A stretch of 64,000 bases of DNA from Zasmidium citrigriseum (lineage: Eukaryota > Ascomycota > Dothideomycetes > Mycosphaerellales > Mycosphaerellaceae): the NCBI GenBank assembly GCA_002786025.1, contig NHNW01000016.1:1-64000 (forward strand), written 5' to 3'. Position numbers and translations under genes: made by a program. This document shows positions 1 to 10,782 of this stretch, piece after piece. A model generated the notes under the pieces. The model saw only the letters and a program-made list of their open reading frames with translations. It had not been told where the DNA came from and searched no databases. Position 1 is the first letter of the stretch. The number at the start of each line of letters is the position of its first letter.

Positions 1-646
1 CTTATATTATATATAAAAAGAGTAACGATTTAGTAAAGAGATATAAGGCTTATATAAATACTACGAGATAAGATTCTTCTAATAGATAAGTTACTAGTAT
101 AGACGTAAGTAGATAAGTATACTATACGCTTAAGATCTTATTTCCCTAGACTAGTACGACTAGTACGAACTTCTTCCCCTACGAGGGCCTAGCTCTAGTA
201 TTAATAACACCTCTACTAATAGACTCTTCTCTAATAATATACGTCGATAGTATATTTATAGTATAGCGAAGACTAGCTACCTCTTTAATATCCGTTACCT
301 AGATATTCGCCTACTACGAAGTCTCTTTTCGCTTCTTACCGAGTCTATCTTTAATATTATTAGCCTACTAGATCGCTTTCTCGATATATATTCGAAGATC
401 TATATACTAGACTAGCTTAGAATATACTACTACTAATATCGACGGATTCCTTAGGCTAAGTTACGAGAAGACGACCTCCTTTCTTATCGCCTATCGCTAC
501 GATCCCTATTCGTATATAAAGAGCTAGTACGAGGACTATCTCGGAATATACTACTACTAGAGGCTACTATTAACGTCTATACCTATATATTAATTAAATC
601 CTCTTACTTAGGCCCTTATACCTATATCGTCGCTATAGATATACCG

Positions 647-1097
647 CGAGCTCTAGTCCTAACTATACTACCTACCTACCTACTAAAGGACTCTTCGATT
701 ATATAATCCGCTAGTTAAAAGCTTATACTTTCGGTAAGAGCTTCTCGTGTTACGTCGCTAGGGACTTCTAATAGTATCGGCTTTTCGGCTTTAGACTATT
801 ACGACTAGTACGCTTGCTCTTATATACTTTAATCCTAGCCTTTATATTCTTAGATCGGCTTTACTATACCTNCGAGCTCTAGTCCTAACTATACTACCTA
901 CCTACCTACTAAAGGACTCTTCGATTATATAATCCGCTAGTTAAAAGCTTATACTTTCGGTAAGAGCTTCTCGTATTACGTCGCCGGGGACTTCTAATAG
1001 TATCGGCTTTTCGGCTTTAGACTATTATAACTAGTACGCTTACTCTTATATACTTTAATTCTAGCCTTTATATTCTTAGATCGGCTTTACTATACCT
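647..1097. repeat. 226-bp tandem duplication around an assembly N
   Basis: Bases 647-871 recur at 873-1097 with period 226. The one ambiguous base (N) of the window, at 872, sits exactly on the junction. The copies differ at a handful of sites; several are transitions (TG versus TA near 769/995, ACG versus ATA near 815/1041, TTGC versus TTAC near 822/1048), as expected if RIP acted after the copying. It may be a real tandem duplication or a mis-joined assembly overlap. Confidence 0.85.
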
Positions 1098-4000
1098 TAC
1101 TCGTATCTTCGCTTTAATAGTATTATATAGGAGTCTTCGATAAGGGAAGGAGTAAGCTACGGCGGGCTAAGGTACTATATAATAGTATTACTAGTAAACT
1201 TAATCCTCTTCCCTTTACCTATACCCCTACTAGCGACTCTAGGTTAGCTCTTCGATATACGTATAGCGGTAGCTAGTATATCGTCGATATATTCTTACCT
1301 ACGGTTTAGATATACTAACGATAGCGATAGGTCGCCGCCGCCGTATATTACTATACTAACCGTTACGAGCTCGCTATTAATATTTTAACGGCGAGCTCGC
1401 CTTTCGTCTAAACCCCTTATATATATAATTCGAAACCGCTATTATCGCCGTTATTAATAAGTAAATCGAAGCGATATTATAGCGCGTACTAAGTAGACTA
1501 CGAGAAAGGCGCTAAGTAAGAGGCTTACTAGCGCCTATAATCGAGTATAGTAGTAGAAGCGAAAGAGTAGCTCTACTACTACTAGAGCTCTTAGAGTAGC
1601 CCGTAGCGGTATTATAGGCTACCGTATTAGTCGCTTTAGAGAGAAGATTCGTATTAGAAAGGCTAAGAAAGTAATAGTAGCTAGTAAGGCGCGTATATTA
1701 AGACTATACTAGTCCCCGTACTAGTTAGGATAGAGCTAATACTTTATAGGCGAGGCGAGACGTAAGGTTACGGATATATACGCTCTACTAGATAGCGATA
1801 TACGCCTAGGTCGCTTCTTCTCGATCCCTCGGTTAGCGTTCTACCGCGTAGTTCGAGAGCTTATCGCTACTAAGAAGAGTAGCCTATACGTCTTATAGGA
1901 TACCTCTATCCTCCTTTAGAGTATTACGGAGGGCTTCGGCGTATAATACTTTAATAGTATATCTACTTTTAATCCGACTTTAACCGTCTATTTACTAATA
2001 AGCTATAGTAGCGGCCTATAGTATAATCTACTATATTAGCCCGAAGAAGGTATACGCTAGTACCTTAATCTAGCGTAATACTACGATAGCTAAGAATATA
2101 AAGAAGCTTATAGCAAAGGGCTTAGAGCTATCGATTCCTAATAAGTACTATCGGCCGTCTCTATATAACGTAACGAGGGTAGAGTTTTCGAGTAGTAGTA
2201 GGAAGTCTACGAAGGGTAAGGGTAAGACAGTCGTTATAAAGCGGAAGCTAGTCGTCGATAATAACGACGACGACGAGAATATCGATAATAAGTAGATAGT
2301 TCTTTAGCGCTATACCTTCTTCGCTTCGATCGAGATACCTAGTACTTACCTATATACTAATAGCTAAATAAATTAACCTTTTAGTACTTATATTTAAGAT
2401 CTTTCTAGCTCTACTTTATAATTTTGGCCTATCTATATACCGTACTAGTCGCTATACTAGTCTTCCCTATAATTTCCCTTTCCCCTTTCCTTCCTAGTAT
2501 CCGTAATTTCTAGCTAGACTATATATTATTTTATCTTCCCCTTCCTAATATTAGCGGGAAGGGAAGACGAAGAACCCTTTCCTTCCCTTCCCTTAGTAAG
2601 GTCTAATCTAACGGCTACTATAACTAACGCGTAGTATACTCGGTAGACTAGTAGTCTCTAAATCGCGACGGTTACGAGTAGTCGAGCGAGTAACGTTAGT
2701 AAGACGCTAAGATACTTCTATAGTATTAATACTATTAGGGTCGATTTCGCTACTATAGTTACTATCCGCTAGCGACTCCTTACGCCTACGCTAGGCTCGA
2801 GGTACTTCTATACTAGCTAGACGACTACTACTAGTAGGTCGCTTTCTAGAGGCTATCGTCTATATACTATATATTAGATTAGGTACTAGAGTAGAACTAG
2901 AAGTAGAACTAGAAGTAGAGGCTAAGGCTAAGGCTACGGTCTAACTCTAACTCTACTACGTAAGGGTATAGGCTCGAGTTATCGCCTTTCGATAGACCGC
3001 GCTATATATAGACGACTCGTTTAACGCCTTATTAGACTACTTACGCCGCTTCTTCGGCGTAGTCGCGACTAGAGCTAGTTACTAAGTCTAGCCTTACTAA
3101 GTCTACTACTAAGTCTAGCCTTACTAAGTCTAACCTTACTAAGTCTACTATTACGACTAACCCTAGCCCTACTACGACTAAGGTTATAAAGTAGCTACCT
3201 ACTTAGCCTAAGCCTTCTCTCGACGCTTATTCTAGATAACCTCGTATTACTAAAAGACTATCGACGAGATACGATTAAGTAAGTTAACGATCTCGCTTCT
3301 CTTAACTTCTAGATAGCTCTATAGCTAGTCTTTTGTTAGACCCTTATTAACGTCCTTATTAGAAATATCGAAGGTAGCTATAGATTAACCTTTAAAGAGA
3401 TTATATAGCTCCTATACGACGTAATCTTCTATAAAGAAGCTAGACGGTATCGTAAATAACCGACTATCGCTCTTATCTTAGAAGTCTTCCTACTTCTTAG
3501 CCTACTCGGATACCTAGTTCTTAACTAGGCTTAGAGCGTAATACTAGATAGTACTACTACGAGGGGCGACTAGCTTAGGGTTAGGGTCTAGTAGTAGTAG
3601 GTTATTCTCGAGATCTAGAGCTAGACTCGGATTATAGATATTATAGTATACCGCTAGTAGTACCTCTCCGTCTAGATACTTATATATAGTCTTATCCTCG
3701 CCTAGGAACTCGTATATTACTTTAACTAGATACTTTCTAATACCGAGCCCTTAGAGATAGTCGTTCTATATATAGCGGAAGACTACTAGTAACTTAGTAC
3801 GCTTCTCTATCTCTAACTTAGTCTACTTCTTAAGTTAGCCTAGCTCGTCCTTATAGTCGTCGTTATCCTTATTATCTTTATCGCCTTTATTATCGTTAAG
3901 GAGCTCCTCGTACTCGACCTCTTTACTAGGTAATACCTCTTAACGGCGATAGGCTCGAGGGACGTATATTCTTAGAACGAAGATATCGTCTAGGTAGTAT

Positions 4001-5823
4001 TACTTAGGTATATTAGAGTTACGTCGTAGACGAGTACTAGTACTAGTACTAGTACTAGACTATATACCTACTACTAGAGGTAGTAGGACGGCTAGCCTCG
4101 CGATTAATATATATTTAGGTAATATATTTTCTAGTAAGACCTTAAGCTAGTCGTTAATATACTAAGGAAATAAGATATATACTATTAGCCTACTAGATAT
4201 TACCGACTAACTAATACGCCTAAGCCGCTACTAGAGATCTTCTAAACTAAGAGAGATTAGAAGGTCGTAGATAACTATAACCTCGATATTAATAATATTA
4301 ATACTATAGCTCTAGATTATCGTAGCTATTATAATATAATACTCCCCCTTAACGAAGGCGTCGTACCGGATATTCTAGTTATTCTCTAGTACTAGACTTA
4401 AGATAAAGTTAATAACCTTAGTAATATTAACGCCTTAATTATCCTAAGTATACTGCTTACCTATACTATCCTTAGTCTTCTTAACGTAGTACCCTCGTAG
4501 GAATTAATATATCTTCTCGACGCGCTTACGGCTATTATAGAATATAAGAGTAAGAGGGATTTTATCTAGTATCGCCTCGCTAGTATCTAGATCTACTACT
4601 TTATCGAGGAAGCTATATAGAATATCGTAGTTCTCGCGGCTATATAGCTTCTTTAGAATAGTCTTAAATATAAAGGTAGTATCTAGCCGTATAATACTAG
4701 CGCGGATAACCTATAAAAGTGTTAGTCTAGAAGTAACGATAACTATAATAGAGCGATAACTATAATATACCTTTATCTCGAATTCCTTATCGCCCCTCTA
4801 CCGAAACCTATATTTCTTTAGTATAAACTCTTTAGTCTCCTCGGAAATAGTTATAGAGTAGCTAAGTATTAATATATTACGACGTATTAACTAGCGTACT
4901 ATATATAGTTACGTAAACTCGCCTCGAAACTCCTCCTATTATATAGCGAGGTAGACCTTATTAATTATAATAATACTAACTCGGTCGCGGAAGTCTAGCT
5001 TAAGGAGTATATTCCTAAAGTCTAGATATAAGGCCTACTCTAGACTAAGTATAATATACTAGAACTCGCCTCTCTTAATCTTATTTAATAACTCTAGGTC
5101 CTTCTTCTTAGCCTTAGTAGTAATATTAATAGTATTAAGGATATTCTAGCTATCCTTCCGTAACGCCTCGTTCCTAATCGCTTAGACTACTTACGCTTAC
5201 TCCTTACCGAGTTAGTTTAGGGGCGTAAACTATAGACTTATCCTACTAGTAAGGGCGCTAAAGGCCGATAATACTAAGCTCTTACTCGTACTAGTACGAG
5301 CGATTATTAACTTATTATAATAACCGAATACTATACTAAATACTATATTAATCTAGAAGTTAGATAGCCGTAAACTACTCGAACCTAGCTTCTATATATT
5401 AAGGACCCTCTATAGGCTAAGGTCGACAATCTTACGCTTTAAGCTATAGCTAATCTCTAGGCGCTTACTAATATCGTCGACGAGTTACTAGATTTCTTCG
5501 AGGGAGACTATCGAGTATATAAGCTATAAGGTATATACGCGAAAGTACTTATAGTAGTTAGCTAGATTAGCTAGTAGTAGAACCGCTAGAATTATAAACT
5601 TAGGGGCCTCTAGAGTTATAGCGCTATAAGGAAGAGGTGCTACCGTCGCCGTCGCCGTCGCCTATCGCTACTAATATATCCTCGAAGCTATTCTATTTTA
5701 CTAGTTATACTAACGCTACTTCCTCGACTTACTAACCTCGAGAGTACTATTCGCTATAGTAGTATTAGCCTTCGGATAGCCTCTACCTATACGCTTCGTC
5801 GGAGGTATAGTATAAGGATATTA

Positions 5824-5875
5824 CTATCTAGAGTCGCTATCTAGAGTCGCTATCTAGAGTCGCTATCTAGAGTTA
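5824..5875. repeat. Four-copy 13-bp tandem repeat
   Basis: The unit CTATCTAGAGTCG occurs at 5824, 5837 and 5850, with a fourth copy at 5863 that diverges in its last two bases. It lies inside the RIP block and has no visible function. Confidence 0.85.
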
Positions 5876-6270
5876 CTACTTTCTAAATAGTATCTAGGTT
5901 AGGGTTAGATAGTTCCTAGGCTATAGCGGAAAGATTTACGATATTCTATACTAGTTTAAGGCGGATATAGCTTTAAATAGGGGTAGCGTAAAGCGCGGCG
6001 CTAGCTACCTTAGGTTTAATTTACTTAACCCCCTAGAAGTAAATAGAATCTTATATAATTACTTAGAGGTTATAGAGAGTACTAGAAAGGTTAGAAATAT
6101 ATAGTTTGTAGGTTCTAGAAAGATAGTTGTCGTCTATAGTAAATCTAGAGGGTAAGCTTTTAGGGGGTAGTACTACGTTAGAAATAGAACTCGTCCTTAG
6201 ATTTTTAGATTTTTAATACTTTATAATATATATCTAAACCGCTATATAATTCTCTAGGACTAATCCCTAA

Positions 6271-6838
6271 ATGTCTTATACAAAATGTGTAGTAGTAGTA
6301 GGCTATTCTTATATTGCGATTTTAAGGGAGTGCATATCTGACCAAAGCGCACAAGTTGTCTTCAGGCGCTCCGCAGAAGACTACGCACAGACCCCACATT
6401 AATCAAGATTTACGCTAAGTACCCGCTTGGAAACGTGACTGCCACCTGCCCTCGAGTTCTTTCCTTCGAAGGACCGCGCCTGACTTGGGAGGTAGCCGCA
6501 TATGAGGGTGGCGTGATGCTGAATCTTTGCGATCAATGGCGGCGACATCAACTGGGATTGAAAGGGGGAAAAGTACCAGCTGAGCAATGGCCTAGACAAG
6601 TGCAAGACTCTGGCAACATATTCTGTCATCCAACGAGAACAACTATCTCAAACCACTGACCGGCTGCATGGATGGACTCATCAGGGAAAGATGACCCAGG
6701 CACTTGGTGGCGTACTTCATGCACGCCAAAGTGGGCGCAGCGCTGCTGAGCCGATCCAGTTGCCTTCCTCAGCCCTCAGCCCCTGCCATCTAGCAAATAC
6801 TGTCACCAATATGCGAGGGGACGACTTCGCTTGACGAC
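6271..6838. other. Intergenic DNA between the RIP block and a HET gene
   Basis: Normal composition resumes here. I see no supported gene. The segment must contain the promoter and 5' UTR of the HET gene at 6839. Confidence 0.6.
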
Positions 6839-8527
6839 ATGAGACTTCTCAATGTTGACACATTTGAACTGAGAGAGTTCACCAGCAACGATGTGCCGAA
6901 GTATGTCACGGCATCACACCGTTGGGACAGCGGCTCAGAGACAACTTTCAAAGACGTCTTGAAATGCCGTAATCAGGACACTATCGGTTACAGGAAAGTG
7001 GAGGCATTTGCAGAATACGTCCGGGCTAAAATCCCCTCAGTCAAATGGCTGTGGATCGACACCTGCTGCATCAATCAAGCCAGCGCAGCGGAGCTATCTG
7101 AAGCGGTCAACTTGATGTTCGAGTGGTATCGCAACTCGGAGCTTTGCATTGCTTATCTGGCCGATATTGGGGATGGTGACAAGTTTCAGAGAAGTGAGTG
7201 GTGGAAAAGGGGTTGGACACTGCAGGAGCTTCTGGCACCCAGAACGGTGATCTTCGTCACGAAGGCGTGGGAGGTCTTTGGCTTCAAAGGATATCAGAGT
7301 GACCTGACGGAGATCGGGCCTAATGTTGATCGAGATGTCCAAGCGAGAACTGGAATCCCGATGCAGGCGCTTCACGATTACAAAACAAGCTTGGTGTACA
7401 GTGTGGACGAAAGGCTGAAGTGGATTGAGGGCAGGACGACTACCAGAGAGGAAGATATGGCGTACGCTCTTTATGGACTCTTCGAAGTCAGTCCAGGAGC
7501 TAACTATGGAGAGCGACATGCTGGAGCAAAGACCCGTCTACTGGCAGCTATTTCCCAGAAAGAAGTTATCGAGAAGCCCAGCCATATGGGAGCAAAGATA
7601 GCCGAGAAGCAAGAGCGTCGCGGTAAGATGCATTTAGCTACTCTACGCTTTATCAAGAGATTTGTGGTTGAGCGCCAGGCAGAATCTGGGTGGGAATTGA
7701 TCGATGAATTCGAACCCGACACCCCTGAATCAACATCATTACCAATCTTCCCCGGCGGGACTTTCATGGCGACATATCCCGGCGACTCAAGTACGCAGAT
7801 GTACCTGACCCTGCCGAGTCCCAACGGCGACGATCGAGCAGACTTCACAATCATCGCCCCGAACGCCACTTTCTATTCCGGAAAACATAGCGGCCATCTC
7901 ATCTTCGCAGATTATCCAATTATGGCACCTTCGGTCTGGAGGGACACGCCGCTGTTGAGTCCCTTCCCCCGTGATGGACGATTCAGCGGCGACATAGGAG
8001 ATGTCTGGCGGCCACAGGATCCTCAGACGCCCCTGAAAATAATGCACACAATGACTTCTCTAGTCCTTCGATTTCCTAAAGACGTGGAGAAGCGGACTCT
8101 CGATGGACAGTTCAACTTGCATACGTTGCCCAAGACAGGACCGAACGGGTACCTCAGCCTCCCTTGTACCGACGAAGACTGGTTTCGGAATTGCACGCAA
8201 TTCTTTTGTCGTGCTTTCAATCGCACTGACGAGGACGTCGTCGAGTTCGAAGATGACCACCCTGTCTCCATTTCTGAAAGTCATCGTGAGACGTCCTGCA
8301 TTGCGATCGATGCCTTTGTCGAGCACATTCTGGTCGATATGTGCAAGCTCGATTCGATATTCATGATCGATGGTCTTGTCGCGAAAGACTACTTTGCACA
8401 GGTCGATACAACGACTGCTTGGGCGGAAGGGGAGAAGAAATGGGCGAAGATGTTGGACGAGAGCAGCGGGTGGATGGTGTCTCAGGATCGAGGCCCGCGG
8501 CACAGGAATTGGAATTACGCCATGTGA
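6839..8527 (+). CDS. HET-domain (heterokaryon incompatibility) protein
   Basis: Intronless, 562 residues, opened by the ATG at 6839. The N-terminal third carries the HET-domain (PF06985) landmarks in order: YVTASHRW at residues 22-29, WIDTCCINQ at 72-80 and RGWTLQELLAP at 124-134. HET proteins mediate non-self recognition and cell death when incompatible hyphae fuse; the family is large and rapidly evolving in filamentous ascomycetes. The C-terminal 350 residues contain no NACHT, WD40 or ankyrin signature that I recognise, so the sensing partner is unknown. It is the first gene beside the RIP block, and its reading frame appears untouched by RIP. The family call is firm; a role in incompatibility is inferred. 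Confidence 0.9.
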   Translation: MRLLNVDTFELREFTSNDVPKYVTASHRWDSGSETTFKDVLKCRNQDTIGYRKVEAFAEYVRAKIPSVKWLWIDTCCINQASAAELSEAVNLMFEWYRNSELCIAYLADIGDGDKFQRSEWWKRGWTLQELLAPRTVIFVTKAWEVFGFKGYQSDLTEIGPNVDRDVQARTGIPMQALHDYKTSLVYSVDERLKWIEGRTTTREEDMAYALYGLFEVSPGANYGERHAGAKTRLLAAISQKEVIEKPSHMGAKIAEKQERRGKMHLATLRFIKRFVVERQAESGWELIDEFEPDTPESTSLPIFPGGTFMATYPGDSSTQMYLTLPSPNGDDRADFTIIAPNATFYSGKHSGHLIFADYPIMAPSVWRDTPLLSPFPRDGRFSGDIGDVWRPQDPQTPLKIMHTMTSLVLRFPKDVEKRTLDGQFNLHTLPKTGPNGYLSLPCTDEDWFRNCTQFFCRAFNRTDEDVVEFEDDHPVSISESHRETSCIAIDAFVEHILVDMCKLDSIFMIDGLVAKDYFAQVDTTTAWAEGEKKWAKMLDESSGWMVSQDRGPRHRNWNYAM

Positions 8528-8582
8528 GAGTCTTGTTAGGGCACCGAAGATTTTGGGCCTTTGGTATTCACGGATACTCGAC

Positions 8583-10200
8583 CTAAACAACGTATCGATA
8601 CATTGGATGTTCGTCTCCAACATCAAAGATGTCCGAAGGCACCTCCTTCGGATCAGCTTTGCCGAACTTCCTATCCCTCGCTCGATTCTGCATCCTCAAA
8701 CAAAAGCTCAAAATCGCGGCAACGATAGCCCCGAAGAACAGGAAGCCCGCAGACAACGCCATACTCTTGACATACTTCGGAGCCTGCGAATGTGGGAACA
8801 GATGTGCGCCCAGAATCGATCCGCATTGTCCAATGATCCCAAAGATGACCAAGCCTGCTCCACGCTTCGACGCCGAGCCTTGATTGTCCGTCACCCAAGT
8901 GAACGTCAACGCCACGGTAGGGAAGGCTCCGCCGCAGACTAAGAAGACGGAGAAGTATCGCACGCCAGGGGTGTCGATGATGCTGAGAAGGAGAAAACCG
9001 ACGCCCGCTATGCACATGAGAGTACAGATGAACACCGCACGAGCACCCACACGGTCGGATATCGTGCTCATGGTAATGCAAACCAAGAAGGCGAAGAAGT
9101 AGGGCGGTGCAGTCAGGCCTTGCGAAGTGAGTTTATCGCCGATGCCGATGTCTTCGATAATGGTCGGAAGGAAAGCCGGGAGGGAGTTGTATGTGCTGTT
9201 GAGCATGAAGATTACGACTGCGCTGAGGTAGTTCTTGTAATCGTAGAAGGCAGCGCAGACTTGTTTGAAGTTGAGCTTGCCTTCTTCTTCGACGCCACGG
9301 CCCTTGATTGCGCGGGAGGAAACGATGGCGTTTTCGCGTTCGGTCAGGAAGCGGCATTTATTGGGTGCTGAGGGCAGGACGTAGCCGGCTATGAGAGCGA
9401 GGATGATTGTTGGAGAGCCTTCGATGAGGAAGAGGAGTTGCCAGCCTTGGATCGAGGTATGGGCTTGTAGAATGCCGTAGGCCAGGGCGGAGGCGAAGCA
9501 GCTGGCGAGAGCTGCTGAGGAGATGAACAGACCGTAACGAAGACCGATCTCGCGGCGGTTGTAGTAGAAGGACTTTCAATGTTAGAAAAGCAGGAAGACG
9601 TTTTGAGAAGCATACGTACTAGGAAGAGCGGCACTCCTGGTGCAAAGGCAGCCTCGGACACACCCAGGAAGAATCGACACGCCAGCATGCCTCCGAAACT
9701 TGACGTCGCGGCTTGGAGCATACTCACAGCGCCCCATGCCAGTGCTGCACACATGACCAAGATGGGAGGGGAGACAACTTTCCAGACCAGGACGAACCAA
9801 TGGAAGCAGACGTAGGCGATGAAGTATATCGTGATGAGCCACGAGTACTTGCTCGAGTTGATGCCCCAGTCATCTCCTAGGCCGGCGGCGTATGCGTTGC
9901 CTGCAATCGTCAGTACGAGACATTGGAAGCACAGATGATGGAATGCATACCGATGTTACCACGATCCAAGAATGAACAAAGGTTGATGAGTCCAAGCCTA
10001 AACAAAAATCAATAACTCAAGAGCCTCGACCACAGATCCTCGTCTCACATCGTTATCAAGTGCAGGTCCAACTTCCTCACAGCCTTCCTCTCCTCTTCAG
10101 TATCATACTGCACGGCATTGGCAGCATCGACAACGTTCGCGACCTCATCGATGTACTGAGCTTCGCTCGCACTCTTCTCTGCCATAATGTCGGTCGTCAT
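8583..10200 (-). CDS. MFS transporter, anion:cation symporter (Dal5-like) family
   Basis: Four exons on the minus strand: 10200-10049, 9997-9951, 9900-9620 and 9572-8583, giving 489 residues. All introns are short GT-AG introns and frame continuity supports each junction. The start at 10200 (MTTDIMAEK) precedes a soluble acidic N-terminus; an in-frame ATG at 10185 is an alternative. The protein then shows repeated hydrophobic helices with ACS-type landmarks: RKLDLHLI before helix 1, FLDRGNIGNA, and RFFLGVSEAAFAPG in the helix 4-5 region. Relatives import carboxylates such as allantoate, nicotinate or pantothenate at the plasma membrane; the substrate here is unknown. It is transcribed divergently from the AtuA/DUF4387 gene across 582 bp, which suggests that it supplies that enzyme's substrate. 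Confidence 0.88.
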
Positions 10201-10782
10201 GCTGAATGAATGCCGTAGTCCAGACAACAAACTCGAAAGATCCCAACAGAAGAGAAGAGTCAATGTAGATCGTGATAAAGACTTTGACCATCTATGCTCC
10301 CCATATAATAACTTCCCCAACACTGTGGGTTAGCTCGCCGCGGAGAGACGCTAGGGCGCGAGGCTTTGGCTTGGTCAGACGGCAAGATGCCGAGCAAAGC
10401 TAGATTGCATGTGAAGATTCCGGTCGTCATCTTTCCGAAGAGCTGGGAGTGATGCCGAGTGTGCGACGTCGGAACGGACAACGCATGGTTGCTATCGTGG
10501 TGCACAGATCGGCAGTGTTGTTGTACTAGTAACACATATATCAGCGATGCAATTCAGATAGTTTGACCGTCTCAGAGTAAAGGTTTGATCAACAAACAAT
10601 AGGCCATACGAATTACCAAGAACGTTCAATCAACTTACCTCGATCCAACCTCGAAAAAAGGCGTATTGCCATTGGCAAGAGCAACTGTCATCGAGAGCAG
10701 CTACCAATTACGATAGCAGCTTCCACCTCTTTAACATCAAGTCATCGTCGAGCTACCAGACCATTATCAGCAACCACCCACC
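10201..10782. promoter_or_regulatory. Shared divergent promoter of MFS carrier and AtuA-like gene
   Basis: The two start codons are 582 bp apart and point away from each other. The interval contains CGG/CCG triplets, including CCGCGG near 10337 and a CGG direct repeat near 10470. These are the half-sites Zn2Cys6 proteins usually bind, and such a regulator is encoded at 12733-14935. Binding is inference. Confidence 0.5.

Larger units (their letters stand above)
1..6270. repeat. RIP-mutated, gene-free AT-rich block
   Basis: The dinucleotides CpA and TpG are almost absent: by eye I find only about a dozen in more than 6 kb, while TpA is very abundant and CpG is still common. That is the pattern left by repeat-induced point mutation acting on CpA, not by decay of methylated CpG. 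TAG and TAA triplets are so dense that no reading frame of useful length is open on either strand. Ordinary composition returns between about 6265 and 6310. The block is presumably one or more dead transposable elements, but I cannot recognise the family because the coding information is lost. The left edge of the block lies outside the window. Confidence 0.9.

Noticed and set aside
1..6270. Attempt to name the transposon under the RIP block
   Set aside because: Stops are dense in every frame and I could not recognise terminal repeats or a conserved transposase or polymerase motif by eye.
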